The notes below the pieces were generated by a model. It did no database searches, had not been told where the DNA came from, and saw nothing but the letters and a program-made list of their open reading frames with translations. Source: Caballeronia sp. dw_19 (GTDB lineage Bacteria; Pseudomonadota; Gammaproteobacteria; Burkholderiales; Burkholderiaceae). Taken from it: DNA of 64,000 bases. Location: contig NZ_JAAVUQ010000001.1 of assembly GCF_018449515.1 (NCBI RefSeq), positions 496,001 through 560,000 of the forward strand. The letters run 5' to 3'. A program made the position numbers and the translations under genes. Below, one piece after another: positions 46,930 to 55,389 of the stretch; the first letter of the stretch is position 1; each line of letters opens with the position of its first letter.

Positions 46930-48092
46930 TGCCATATTCGCGTCCCACTCTTACGGCTCTTCGCACGCAGATCTGGTCTGACATCACCGCCGCGGCCGGC
47001 CTCGTCGTGTCGTTGCTGCAGAAGGCCGTACTAAAGATCGTTGGCTCGGCCCTGGCCGCGCTCGTGTTCGGCCTGTACGGATACCTCGACTGGATCGCGA
47101 AGCAGGCTGTCCCTTTCACATCGACGGACGAGTTTCTGGCTGGCTGGGGCGCGCTTAAGAGCACCTACCTCGAGGCCGCAACGCAGACGGTTCTGACCGT
47201 GCAATTCACCGGTGCGGATGGGACGCCTCTTCCGGCCGGTACCGGCGTGAACCGGGGCGATGGGTTTGCTTATACGACGAACGTCGATGCCGATGTCAGC
47301 GGTACGACCGTTACGGTCAGTATCACGGCCGTGACAGCGGGGAGCGCCGGAAACTGTGACGTCGGCACGGCCATCGTGCTTGCGAGTGCGGTGCCCGGTA
47401 TTCAGTCAACGGGTGTCGTTACAGCCCTGGTTACATCAGGTACTGACGTCGAGACGCAGGATGATTTCCGCGATCGGGTAATGCTCGCGTTCCAGAAGCC
47501 CGTGCAGGGAGGTGATCAGGACGACTATGTCGTCTGGGCGCGCAACGTGGCCGGTGTTACCCGGGCGTGGTGCTCCCCGAACGGATTCGGTTCCGGCACG
47601 GTCGTCGTCTACTTCATGATGGACGACGCGGAGTCGGGGCACGCGGGCTTCCCGCAGGGTACGGACGGGATATCCCAATACGATCAGGGCCCAGGTGGCC
47701 TTCCACGCGGAGTTGTGGCGACAGGCGACCAGTTGACGGTCGCGAACGCGATCATTACCGAACAACCGGTCACCGCGCTGGTGTATCTATGCTCCCCAAT
47801 CGAAAATCAGGTTGGCTTCATAATCGCAGGTCTGAGCGCCGCATCGACCGCCACAAAAACGGCAATTGGGGCAGCGCTTTCCGACCTGATGATTCGCGAG
47901 GGAGCGCCGGCGGGTGATATCGATCTGTCAGATATCAACTCAGCAATCGGTTCGGTACCCGGGTCGGCCGGTTATCTGCTCAATGCCATTACCAGCACCG
48001 TCGGCGGAGTCACCACGACATATCCGCCGAACACGAACATCACCAACGGCACAGGCGTGCTGCCCGCGCTCGGCGCCGTCAACTTCGTCTAA
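46929..48092 (+). CDS. Baseplate J-like protein, Mu gp47
   Basis: 387 aa. RPTLTALRTQIWSDITAAAG, EFLAGWGALKSTYLEAATQT and DVETQDDFRDRVMLAFQKPV match baseplate J/gp47. Known: wedge protein linking sheath contraction and fibres. C-terminal PPNTNITNGTGVLPALG is standard. Confidence 0.93.
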   Translation: MPYSRPTLTALRTQIWSDITAAAGLVVSLLQKAVLKIVGSALAALVFGLYGYLDWIAKQAVPFTSTDEFLAGWGALKSTYLEAATQTVLTVQFTGADGTPLPAGTGVNRGDGFAYTTNVDADVSGTTVTVSITAVTAGSAGNCDVGTAIVLASAVPGIQSTGVVTALVTSGTDVETQDDFRDRVMLAFQKPVQGGDQDDYVVWARNVAGVTRAWCSPNGFGSGTVVVYFMMDDAESGHAGFPQGTDGISQYDQGPGGLPRGVVATGDQLTVANAIITEQPVTALVYLCSPIENQVGFIIAGLSAASTATKTAIGAALSDLMIREGAPAGDIDLSDINSAIGSVPGSAGYLLNAITSTVGGVTTTYPPNTNITNGTGVLPALGAVNFV

Positions 48093-48095
48093 CCT

Positions 48096-48737
48096 ATGCC
48101 CGCTCCGAACTATAGCGCTGCAGACTATCTGCGTGCCCTGCAGACGCACCTTCCACGTGGCCGAGTCTGGCCTCGCGATCCGGATGCGCAGCAGACGAAG
48201 TTCCTCTCGGGCTTCACGTCGGTCTTCGAACGGTTGAATGCCGCGGCAAACAATCTGCTCATCGATGCATTTCCAGCGACTGCTGTTGACCTGCTGTCTG
48301 AATGGGAATCGACGCTCGGGCTACCCGATCCGTGTGCTGGAGAATCACCGACGTTACAGGGCCGGCAGCGGCAGGTCGTGGCGCGTTTAACGAGCTCGGG
48401 CGGACAGTCGATACCGTACTTCACTCAATACGCCGAGACGTTGGGCTACGCGGTGACCGTAACCCAGTTCACTCCGTTTCGGATTGGTCAGCAGGGCATG
48501 GGTGCGGCTCTTGGCACCGTGGATTGGGCGTTCACATGGGAAATAAATGCACCGCCTGTGACGGTCACTTACTTCTCAATGGGACAATCGGGCATGGGAG
48601 AGGCGCTTGCCAGTTGGGGAAACGGAGTGCTCGTGTGCGAGATGAACGAGATCAAGCCAGCACACACCATTCTAATCATTGCGAATCCGGGGCTTCTCGA
48701 CTCCGATTTCGTTCTAAATCAGTCGACGCTTTCATGA
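48096..48737 (+). CDS. DUF2313 tail protein, Mu gp48
   Basis: 213 aa. YLRALQTHLPRGRVWPRDPD, then LNAAANNLLIDAFPATAVDL and WESTLGLPDPC are the DUF2313 pattern; the C-terminal AHTILII is also usual. Known: connects baseplate and fibres. Confidence 0.92.
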   Translation: MPAPNYSAADYLRALQTHLPRGRVWPRDPDAQQTKFLSGFTSVFERLNAAANNLLIDAFPATAVDLLSEWESTLGLPDPCAGESPTLQGRQRQVVARLTSSGGQSIPYFTQYAETLGYAVTVTQFTPFRIGQQGMGAALGTVDWAFTWEINAPPVTVTYFSMGQSGMGEALASWGNGVLVCEMNEIKPAHTILIIANPGLLDSDFVLNQSTLS

Positions 48738-50179
48738 TAAAAATCCTCAACAAAATCGCAGTGGCAATCGTTTTTGCCATCGCCGCAGTTTCGGCAAGCG
48801 CTCAGTTCACGTTCACGCCCGGCCAGGTCTTGGGCGCTGCGCAACTCAACTCTGCGTTTGAGGCTGTGCTGCCATTATCCGGAGGAGCGTTGAGCGGGCC
48901 TTTGAGCGTGCCTGGTCTTGGTGTCACTGGATCTATCACGAGCCCCATCATTGCCGGGGGCGCGCTCACGAAGATCCTGTCAAACAGCTCGACGACAGGG
49001 CAGGCTATCTACACCGGCCTATGCGCCGGCTGCACAGCCTATGATGGCCTGCAATCTACAATCACGATCCCGGCCGGCACGACGGTCACGGGATCAAACG
49101 CTGTCAGCAGCTATATCGTCAACAAGAACCCCTCAACTGGCGTTGCCAACTCCGGCAATGGAGTGAACTACTTCAGCGTCCAGACGTGTGCGGTAAACAA
49201 CGGGGCATGTTGGACTCAGAATGGCATTCTGTCCGATAACTCAACTTATGCGATTTCAGCATATACAGGAGTACAGCTAAATGTCGCTGAATACGATATC
49301 GACGTTACGTCTCCGTACACCAACGTCCAAGGTCCGACTCTTACAGGGAGTTCACTGGTTCAGCCAGCGGCGGCGGTAGGATTCACCATTGGGTCATTAT
49401 CGGTGCAGGACCCTACGATTGCGAAATGGACATATGGATTCGTAACGCAAGACGGGGTCGCTAACACGGCTTTCCATGCGGGGGCTCTAAGTGCTAGCGG
49501 GACGAGCATCGCAAGCCAGCCGATCACATATAACTATTACGATTCGACTTCGACCGTACAGGCATGGTCTACGCAGGTTCAGGCTAGCGGGAACTTTGTT
49601 CTGAGCGATAGCGGATCTGCGCATCAGTTCCAGGTCAACGCAGGGATTATGAGTAAATCTCCTTCTGGCACCGGATCTGTCACGATTGACAATGCCGGTG
49701 GACAGGAGAGCGTTCTTTCGCTGAACGATGGCGGCGCTAATAAATGGCAGATTGGGAAGCTGAATAGCACTAACTGCTTTTTCGCATACGACACAGTCGC
49801 GAATAATTTTGTGTGGGAGATGTGCTCGGGAGGAACGTTTGCGTTCACGTCTCCCGTCTCTCATGCCAAGCAAGAAATCGATGCGAGCTATACGTACAGC
49901 ACACCCACGACCGGGGCGACTGTAACGCTGGCAACCGGGACCGAGACCGCGGTCATTAATCCTGCCGGCACTCTATCTGCGCTCACTGTTACTCTCCCCT
50001 CTTGTCAGGCTGGTTATGACGGCTCAATCGCACGCTATTCGTCTTCGCAGCAAATCACAGCTCTGACTGTGAATGCAACGGCGGGATCGGTTTCGAATGC
50101 ACCGACGACGTTAGCGGCCGGCGCGGGGCACGCGAACATATGTCGGGTCGCAAATGCGACCTGGTATCCGCTTTATTGA
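48734..50179 (+). CDS. Large tail-fibre-position protein with Sec signal peptide
   Basis: 481 aa from MIKILNKIAVAIVFAIAAVS, cleavage near SASA-QF. The body is a beta-rich Ser/Thr/Gly sequence (FTPGQVLGAAQLNSAFEAVL, then SGGALSGPLSVPGLGVTGSI) with the collar PLSGGALSGPL typical of phage fibres. The Cys-containing stretch GLCAGCTAYDG and the C-terminal CQAGYDGSIARYSSSQQITA look like a knob. A signal peptide on a virion fibre is unusual, so it may instead be exported to the host surface or be cleaved incidentally. Confidence 0.75.
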   Translation: MIKILNKIAVAIVFAIAAVSASAQFTFTPGQVLGAAQLNSAFEAVLPLSGGALSGPLSVPGLGVTGSITSPIIAGGALTKILSNSSTTGQAIYTGLCAGCTAYDGLQSTITIPAGTTVTGSNAVSSYIVNKNPSTGVANSGNGVNYFSVQTCAVNNGACWTQNGILSDNSTYAISAYTGVQLNVAEYDIDVTSPYTNVQGPTLTGSSLVQPAAAVGFTIGSLSVQDPTIAKWTYGFVTQDGVANTAFHAGALSASGTSIASQPITYNYYDSTSTVQAWSTQVQASGNFVLSDSGSAHQFQVNAGIMSKSPSGTGSVTIDNAGGQESVLSLNDGGANKWQIGKLNSTNCFFAYDTVANNFVWEMCSGGTFAFTSPVSHAKQEIDASYTYSTPTTGATVTLATGTETAVINPAGTLSALTVTLPSCQAGYDGSIARYSSSQQITALTVNATAGSVSNAPTTLAAGAGHANICRVANATWYPLY

Positions 50180-50238
50180 CGAAGAAATAGATCTCAGCGC
50201 CACCCAGCCCCGCCACCGAGCGCGGCTTTTTATTTCTG

Positions 50239-50263
50239 AGCCCACAGCGTGTGGGCTTTTTTC
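50239..50263 (+). terminator. Intrinsic terminator between fibre genes
   Basis: AGCCCACA, GCG loop, TGTGGGCT and six T residues. Ends the main tail transcript before the next fibre gene. Confidence 0.8.
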
Positions 50264-50295
50264 TTGCCAAAAATTCCCCGCATTGAGGCAACGTA

Positions 50296-51312
50296 ATGTT
50301 CCAAACCGATCAGCCTACCGCCGCTACCTCACTGCCAACGCCGGCCACCGCCGGAACACCGGGCTTCTTCACTGGTGGCAACCCTGCGGCAGGCACGCCC
50401 GCGACGATTCTCGATTCCGACTATATGAACATGTTGATGTTGGAGCTCATCAACGTGGTGACTGCGGCCGGCTTGACCCCAAGCAAGACGGCATACAACC
50501 AGGTGTTGCTGGCAATTCGTGCAATGACGTCAGGCGGCGCTCGCGTCTCAGGTTTGGTAGGAAAGAACAATGCGGCCGCGCCAGCCACCCAGTTCGATTT
50601 CAGCGCACTGAGCGTCACGCTGCGCAACCCTACGACCGGTGCTACCGTCGTTGTGACCAACACCGACACGATCACCAACAATGTCGCATTGGCCGGTCCA
50701 GTCGCTAATGGACGAGATCAAGCGGCGGCCTTCACGGCATCCCAGTGGATATACTTTTATTTCATCTGGAATCCATCCACGTCAACGCTAGCGACGATCG
50801 CGAGCACGGCAACACCCTCCGTCGGACCTGCTTTGCCTAACGGCTTCACGTCGTGGGCTTATATCGGCACGGTGTACCTCAACGCTAGTTCAGTCCTCGC
50901 GCTTGGCTATTTCCGTGGGTCTTGGTTTGCATATCAATCTCAGCAAGCAGTTGTTTCGGGCGGGGGCGCGACAGTATCAACACCTGTCTCGTGTGTGACG
51001 CAAGTCCCTCCTATCCAATGGTCGCCGATGTTTGAGTTGAGCATTACCAACTTGCAGGTAACGTCTACGTCAGGCGGTGCTTATAGTGGGACGCTGTTAA
51101 TCTCGGCCGATGGTGGTACAGCCTACACGCTTGTTTCTGGACTGCAAGGCGGCGGCGGCATAAGTACTAATACGGCCATTTCAGGCCAGACAAAACGCCT
51201 GCCGAATCTTTCGCAAAGTTTCAACTATCTATGGCAGGCACTGGGTTCAAGTACCTTGCCGTCTACAAACATAACAGTCGGTGGCTATAGCGTCGCAAAT
51301 GGAGGGGAATAA
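50296..51312 (+). CDS. Tail fibre protein, 338 aa
   Basis: FQTDQPTAATSLPTPATAGT, then NPAAGTPATILDSDYMNMLM and LTPSKTAYNQVLLAIRAMTS form the N-terminal attachment module common to Mu- and lambda-type fibre proteins of Burkholderiales. Ser/Thr/Ala-rich beta C-terminus, no VR-like end. Downstream gene is a fibre assembly chaperone candidate. Confidence 0.8.
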   Translation: MFQTDQPTAATSLPTPATAGTPGFFTGGNPAAGTPATILDSDYMNMLMLELINVVTAAGLTPSKTAYNQVLLAIRAMTSGGARVSGLVGKNNAAAPATQFDFSALSVTLRNPTTGATVVVTNTDTITNNVALAGPVANGRDQAAAFTASQWIYFYFIWNPSTSTLATIASTATPSVGPALPNGFTSWAYIGTVYLNASSVLALGYFRGSWFAYQSQQAVVSGGGATVSTPVSCVTQVPPIQWSPMFELSITNLQVTSTSGGAYSGTLLISADGGTAYTLVSGLQGGGGISTNTAISGQTKRLPNLSQSFNYLWQALGSSTLPSTNITVGGYSVANGGE

Positions 51313-51313
51313 C

Positions 51314-51805
51314 ATGAATGCATTTATTGACGCAAACGGCGTTCTGGTTGCCTGGGGTTATATGGAAGCCAACAACGGGGACACGCTCGTTGAGGTTCCA
51401 GAGGCTTTCAACGAAATCCCTGGCACCGTGAGCACGCCAGACAAGGGCGTTACGTGGGTTCCCTACACCGCGCCAGTCTCCCCAGGCGCTACAGCGGTCA
51501 CCGCGTTGGCATCGGGCCTGACCATCGCCAGCACAGCAACGCCTGCGCTCAACGGCACGTATGCCATCGATCAATTGAGCCAGATGGATATCATCGCTAT
51601 CGAGACGAGCATCAATGCGGGGAAGGGCTTCCCAGGTGGTGCTACCGTGTTCAACTACGCAGACGCGACCGGCGCATTCCACTCGTTCACGCAGGCCAAC
51701 TTTACGAACTTCGCCGCAGCGATTCGCGACTACGTCTATGAGCTCAAGTCGGTCATCGCGGGTGCATCGACGACGCTTCCGAGCGCGACGTCGACAATCG
51801 CTTAA
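51314..51805 (+). CDS. Tail fibre assembly/associated protein, 163 aa
   Basis: MNAFIDANGVLVAWGYMEAN, VEVPEAFNEIPGTVSTPDKG and YAIDQLSQMDIIAIETSINA. Known: DUF4376-like small fibre-associated proteins have this order. RBS GGAGGGG just before ATG. Likely folding chaperone or cap of the 338-aa fibre. Confidence 0.65.
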   Translation: MNAFIDANGVLVAWGYMEANNGDTLVEVPEAFNEIPGTVSTPDKGVTWVPYTAPVSPGATAVTALASGLTIASTATPALNGTYAIDQLSQMDIIAIETSINAGKGFPGGATVFNYADATGAFHSFTQANFTNFAAAIRDYVYELKSVIAGASTTLPSATSTIA

Positions 51806-51826
51806 CCCTGCGCAACTGAGTAGCCG

Positions 51827-51849
51827 GCCGCCTTAGGGCGGCTTTTTTT
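51827..51849 (+). terminator. Intrinsic terminator before lysis genes
   Basis: GCCGCC/GGCGGC hairpin with TTAG loop and a seven-T run. Confidence 0.8.
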
Positions 51850-51862
51850 ACGCCTGGTATGC

Positions 51863-52291
51863 ATGGACGACCATCTAATGACCGTCACCAACGAAGACCT
51901 GCAGCGCCAGATACACGAATCCCGCACGGATTCCGCAGAGATAAAGGAGCAACTCAAACAGCTCATCGAACTGAGCACGGAAACGAGGTTGCAGGGCCAG
52001 GCGCTTGGGGAGCTGCAGAAGCAGTTCGGCACCTATCTCGACCGCTACAGCAGCAACGACATCAAGCAGTGGGAGGACATCAACAGCACGAAAGAGCAGT
52101 TGACGAGCCTGCGCTCGAAAATTCACGGCGGTGTGATCGTCCTCGGTTTTTTCCAGGCACTGATGATCGGAATGATCGGCTGGACCCTTCAAACGGTTAT
52201 CTCCGACAACACGATGATGGCTGTCCATGAGCGTCGCTTGAACGACCAGGGCGAAACGTTGCAGGCTCTCCGCCACCTCACTGGAAACTGA
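51863..52291 (+). CDS. Coiled-coil single-TM protein, lysis-region
   Basis: 142 aa. Residues 8-85 form a coiled coil (IHESRTDSAEIKEQLKQLIE, TRLQGQALGELQKQFGTYLD); TM at about 90-113 (GGVIVLGFFQALMIGMIGWT); short helical tail. Directly before the endolysin, so a holin-like or XhlA-like accessory is plausible. An ATG five codons in (MTVTNED) is an alternative start. Confidence 0.65.
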   Translation: MDDHLMTVTNEDLQRQIHESRTDSAEIKEQLKQLIELSTETRLQGQALGELQKQFGTYLDRYSSNDIKQWEDINSTKEQLTSLRSKIHGGVIVLGFFQALMIGMIGWTLQTVISDNTMMAVHERRLNDQGETLQALRHLTGN

Positions 52292-52292
52292 T

Positions 52293-52799
52293 ATGCCAAC
52301 CATTACCGCGGATCAAGCCGGCGGTCTAAACGTGTGCGCCTTTATGGACATGATTGCCGTGTCAGAAGGCACGAGCACGTCCCCGATCACGCAATGCGAC
52401 GGCTACGACATCATCGTCACCGGCCTCGACGGGCGGCACCGGTTCGACGATATGAGTTGCCATCCATTTGAGGGCGGCCGCAGCAGCATCGTGATTAATC
52501 ACGTCGGGTTGACGTCGAATGCGGCGGGCCGCTACCAGCAGATGCTGAAGGACTGGCCGCACTATCGCGATCTGCTGAAGCTGCCCGACTTCGGCTTTGT
52601 GTCGCAGGACCTGGTTTGTCTCCAGCACATCAAGGAATGCGGCGCGATCGGGTTGCTGCAAAAAGGAAACTTCGCCGGCGCCGTCGCGAAGTGCAACAAC
52701 ATCTGGGCCTCGCTTGCCGGCGCGAAGTACGGTCAGCCGACGAACACGTTCGACATGCTGCGCGCGGCGTACATCCTGAACGGTGGCGCGGTCGCCTAA
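52293..52799 (+). CDS. Endolysin, lambda gpR-like muramidase
   Basis: 168 aa (lambda R 158). Catalytic Glu at residue 25 in AFMDMIAVSEGTST, then SIVINHVGLTSNAAGRYQQM and QDLVCLQHIKECGAIGLLQK. Known: lytic transglycosylase cutting peptidoglycan. No signal peptide, so a holin must release it. Confidence 0.93.
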   Translation: MPTITADQAGGLNVCAFMDMIAVSEGTSTSPITQCDGYDIIVTGLDGRHRFDDMSCHPFEGGRSSIVINHVGLTSNAAGRYQQMLKDWPHYRDLLKLPDFGFVSQDLVCLQHIKECGAIGLLQKGNFAGAVAKCNNIWASLAGAKYGQPTNTFDMLRAAYILNGGAVA

Positions 52800-52919
52800 C
52801 GACACATCCGGTCCATTCAACATGCTGCCTGCGGGGATCCAGTCGATCTTTGATATGGCGTGAAGATTAGCTCGATCATCAAGACGCACAACCTTAAGCG
52901 CTTGAGATCGAGCAGGAAG

Positions 52920-53189
52920 TTAATCCGAGTATCCGTTTCGAAGGGTTCCCAGTTTGGTGCGCCCATGAGGCTGCTGAGCGTATGCGCCGTCCACGATGGC
53001 AACCTGATGGTCTCCAACAAGCGGTTTGATGCGGCGTTCTAGCCAGTCGGTGACGCTGTCTCCATCGGTCGCCTTGCGCTTGTAGGCGTAGTCATCGACC
53101 TGGGCTCCAGCAGGGGCGCGCACGATGACGACAATTTCCTCCATTGCCAGAACCTTTTTCTCAAACTCTGCGACAGTAATTTTAGCCAT
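52920..53189 (-). CDS. Small phage protein, 89 aa
   Basis: MAKITVAEFEKKVLAMEEIV, then VIVRAPAGAQVDDYAYKRKA and VTDWLERRIKPLVGDHQVAI. Known: this beta-alpha family recurs in Burkholderia phages beside lysis and fibre genes; function unknown. RBS AGGAGG upstream. Opposite strand to neighbours, so it is an independently expressed moron candidate. Confidence 0.75.
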   Translation of the reverse strand: MAKITVAEFEKKVLAMEEIVVIVRAPAGAQVDDYAYKRKATDGDSVTDWLERRIKPLVGDHQVAIVDGAYAQQPHGRTKLGTLRNGYSD

Positions 53190-53446
53190 GGCGGCCTCCT
53201 TGGTGGCACGCCACACGCGTGGCGAGACCGGATTATAAGCACGTTAATTGGAAATTAAAAGGCGATTAAACGAAGATTATTCGAGATTTATTTTTCGCGA
53301 GTCTCGTTCGTCTGCTTGCATGGCCGACGCTGCGCGCTCGGTCCTCGGCAGATCGGCGGGTATAAGCCCGCGTTTCCCGTAGCGCGTTTCGATGGCCTTT
53401 CCCCTTGGCAGGCCGCCCCACCACTCTTTTACAACTTGGATTTGCG
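53190..53446. promoter_or_regulatory. Divergent intergenic promoter region
   Basis: 257 bp, AT-rich at 53,235-53,290 (many short A/T runs) unlike its surroundings. It lies between the minus-strand 89-aa gene and the plus-strand 61-aa gene and probably holds promoters for both; individual -35/-10 pairs are not clear enough to assign. Confidence 0.4.
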
Positions 53447-53632
53447 ATGACTATCGTATGGGGCGACCCAGCGGGTCGCTTTGACACCGACGCGCTTCCA
53501 CATGCCTATACCTACAACACTTCCGGAAACGTGTTGACTGACACGTGCACGAACGGAACAAACACTTGGGTCAAAACCTACACTTATACCGGCTCGAACT
53601 TGACTAGCGAAAGCGCGTGGGTGAAGCAATGA
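53447..53632 (+). CDS. Small YD-repeat-like protein, 61 aa
   Basis: MTIVWGDPAGRFDTDALPHA followed by YTYNTSGNVLTDTCTNGTNT and WVKTYTYTGSNLTSESAWVK. The YTYNxxGNVxT and YTYTGxNLTSES turns resemble YD/RHS repeats in miniature. Its stop overlaps the next ATG. Probably a small virion-surface or fibre-associated protein in the fibre-adjacent cluster; function unknown. Confidence 0.6.
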   Translation: MTIVWGDPAGRFDTDALPHAYTYNTSGNVLTDTCTNGTNTWVKTYTYTGSNLTSESAWVKQ

Positions 53633-54165
53633 CTCTCGGCGCATTCATGAGATTTCTAGCGCTGTGCGGATATCCAGCGCGCGGGAATGCACTCGCCGGA
53701 GCTGGCATAGCCGGACTGAAATCGCCCGGCGTTCTCGCCCAATCCGCAGTCCCGGCCAGCGTGACGGGAACGGCCGTGGAAACGACCCTGGCGTCCATTG
53801 TGATTCCGGCGGGCGCGCTCAAGGCCAATGGTTCGTTGCGAGTAACCACGCTTTGGAGCTATCCGAACAACGCCGATACCAAAACCGCGAAAACATACTT
53901 TGGGGGCATTGCCTTTAGCAATAAAGCGCTGACCACGTCTTTGTCGAATCAGATGCAGACGATCGTCCGCAACCGTGGTGTAACTAATAGCCAAGTTAGT
54001 TCAGCGCCCACCGCGGCCAGTGACTACGGATCATCCGGAGCGGTCGTTCAGACAGCCACGATCGACACAACCCAAGCGCAAACCCTGCTTATCACCGGAA
54101 CATTGGCGACGATTGCTGACACCTTGACGCTTGAAGCCTACACCGTGGAAATCCTGAACCCATGA
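53629..54165 (+). CDS. Virion-surface-like beta protein, 178 aa
   Basis: MTLGAFMRFLALCGYPARGN, then TGTAVETTLASIVIPAGALK and NGSLRVTTLWSYPNNADTKT. Beta-sandwich pattern with repeated Thr/Ala strands is like phage tail-spike or decoration domains. Coupled (ATGA) to the YD-like gene. Possibly attached to the fibre; not recognised further. Confidence 0.6.
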   Translation: MTLGAFMRFLALCGYPARGNALAGAGIAGLKSPGVLAQSAVPASVTGTAVETTLASIVIPAGALKANGSLRVTTLWSYPNNADTKTAKTYFGGIAFSNKALTTSLSNQMQTIVRNRGVTNSQVSSAPTAASDYGSSGAVVQTATIDTTQAQTLLITGTLATIADTLTLEAYTVEILNP

Positions 54166-54308
54166 TCACTATCCCCGCAGTGACCGATCCAGTAAGCGGC
54201 GTGCAATCGCCTTCAACGCCAATTCCCGCTGACGCTATCGCCGTTGTATGCGATGGGGCGACGTACACGGTTTATCAGACTGGCGACTCAATACCCACTA
54301 CTTCGTAA
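54162..54308 (+). CDS. Small protein, 48 aa
   Basis: MITIPAVTDPVSGVQSPSTP, then DAIAVVCDGATYTVYQTGDS. ATG overlaps the preceding stop. Probably a short beta peptide of the same cluster. Ends 27 bp before the terminator. Confidence 0.5.
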   Translation: MITIPAVTDPVSGVQSPSTPIPADAIAVVCDGATYTVYQTGDSIPTTS

Positions 54309-54334
54309 GCCGTCAAGACCCACCTCACCACCAG

Positions 54335-54356
54335 GCCGCCTTCGGGCGGCTTCTTT
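54335..54356 (+). terminator. Terminator after the YD-like cluster
   Basis: GCCGCC, TTCG loop, GGCGGC, then TTCTTTCG. A weak U-tract but an otherwise perfect tetraloop hairpin. Confidence 0.65.
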
Positions 54357-54367
54357 CGTTTACGGCC

Positions 54368-54940
54368 ATGACTGAAAAAAACACGGTTGTTCCGCATGAG
54401 CACCTCGTCAAGGTAACCGACATCGAAATGGAGTACTACCCAGACCACGCGCCTCGCACGGCCTCATCGATCTTTCGCCACACGGAGGCCGCGGGAAAGA
54501 AAGCCGGCTTGCGCTGCGCAGTGAGCGGTCAGCCTTCGCCCGAATACCACCATCTATGGGTCGAATGGGCCGATGCAGACGCGATCGATTGGGTGATCGT
54601 TAAATCGATCGCGCTCGGCGAGATCACCGAGGTACCGGTGCTCGACCTCCTGACCGATCAGCCCACTGGCGAGACCTTCCCTGTCGAGCAATCGGCTGTG
54701 TGGAAGATCTGCAAGCTGACCGCGGCGCTCGGCTTCGATTGGAGCGCCTTTGATCCGGCCAAGCCTGAGACCTTCGTGGACTCGCCGCAGAACATGCTTC
54801 CGCTGCACATGAAGTTCCACCGCTCGCCGACGCACGGCATCCACCATCGCTCGTTTCCAACTTTCGTTTTTCAGGGTTACCCCCGCAAAACGGGTTTCAT
54901 TTTTACCGCCGACGAGCTTCCCTCCCTGGAGCACAAATGA
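54368..54940 (+). CDS. Phage protein, 190 aa, HNH-like region
   Basis: GKKAGLRCAVSGQPSPEYHH has a Cys plus His-His pair, and a second His-rich segment (LPLHMKFHRSPTHGIHHRSF) follows: the order seen in some beta-beta-alpha/HNH nucleases, though the second Cys pair is missing. No recognised name. It starts the second lysis-region transcript after the terminator. Confidence 0.55.
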   Translation: MTEKNTVVPHEHLVKVTDIEMEYYPDHAPRTASSIFRHTEAAGKKAGLRCAVSGQPSPEYHHLWVEWADADAIDWVIVKSIALGEITEVPVLDLLTDQPTGETFPVEQSAVWKICKLTAALGFDWSAFDPAKPETFVDSPQNMLPLHMKFHRSPTHGIHHRSFPTFVFQGYPRKTGFIFTADELPSLEHK

Positions 54941-55179
54941 ACAAGACATCAAGCGTCGTCACCGGTGGCGTCACCGTGACCGCAGCCACACTAGTCCCGC
55001 TGATCCAGTGGGCGATGAGCGGTTTTCCGCGACCGGTGCCGCCGGATATTCCCTTCTTGGTCGCCGCCGGCCTGGTTACCGGCGTGCACGCTGTGTACAA
55101 CATTCTCGCTGCGCGGACTGCCGCTAAAACGGTCGCCGCGGCACCTGTCACGCCGGCGGCATCGTCGATCATCCAATGA
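54937..55179 (+). CDS. Candidate holin, two TM segments, 80 aa
   Basis: VTVTAATLVPLIQWAMSGF and PFLVAAGLVTGVHAVYNILA are two hydrophobic helices separated by a Pro-rich turn, with a basic-Ala C-terminal tail. Size and topology are those of class II holins. Overlaps the previous gene and the lipoprotein gene. It is 2.1 kb from the endolysin gene, so it may be an additional or the main holin. Confidence 0.7.
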   Translation: MNKTSSVVTGGVTVTAATLVPLIQWAMSGFPRPVPPDIPFLVAAGLVTGVHAVYNILAARTAAKTVAAAPVTPAASSIIQ

Positions 55180-55382
55180 TTCGCACTGCCCTTGCCGTGT
55201 CGCTGCTGACCGGCTGCACGGTAGTCGAACACGTCCAGGTTCTGCCGACCTTCGACAAGCAGAACGATGCCGGCTGTTGCGTGCTGTATGCCGAACTGCC
55301 GCCCTCAACCCGACTGTCCGTTGCCGTCAATAAAACGGACGCGGGCGTGAGCACCAAGGTCGGCGCAACTTGGAAATTTTGA
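55176..55382 (+). CDS. Small lipoprotein, 68 aa
   Basis: MIRTALAVSLLTGCTVVEHV has a lipobox LTGC; the mature part is about 55 aa (LPTFDKQNDAGCCVLYAELP). Rz1-like size and position after the holin suggest a spanin or outer-membrane lipoprotein, but Rz has no visible partner here. Overlaps the holin by 4 bp. Confidence 0.65.
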   Translation: MIRTALAVSLLTGCTVVEHVQVLPTFDKQNDAGCCVLYAELPPSTRLSVAVNKTDAGVSTKVGATWKF

Positions 55383-55389
55383 GGATCCA

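Noticed and set aside
48302-48733. Upstream in-frame extension of the fibre gene to 48,302.
   Set aside because: It overlaps gp48 in a different frame and lacks an RBS; the signal-peptide ATG at 48,734 overlaps the gp48 stop.
43400-52000. Possible extra DGR target among fibre genes.
   Set aside because: I looked for the GAVAVR-coding anchor and the 27-bp 3' anchor in 43-56 kb and saw neither; a computed search with 2440-2545 would settle it.
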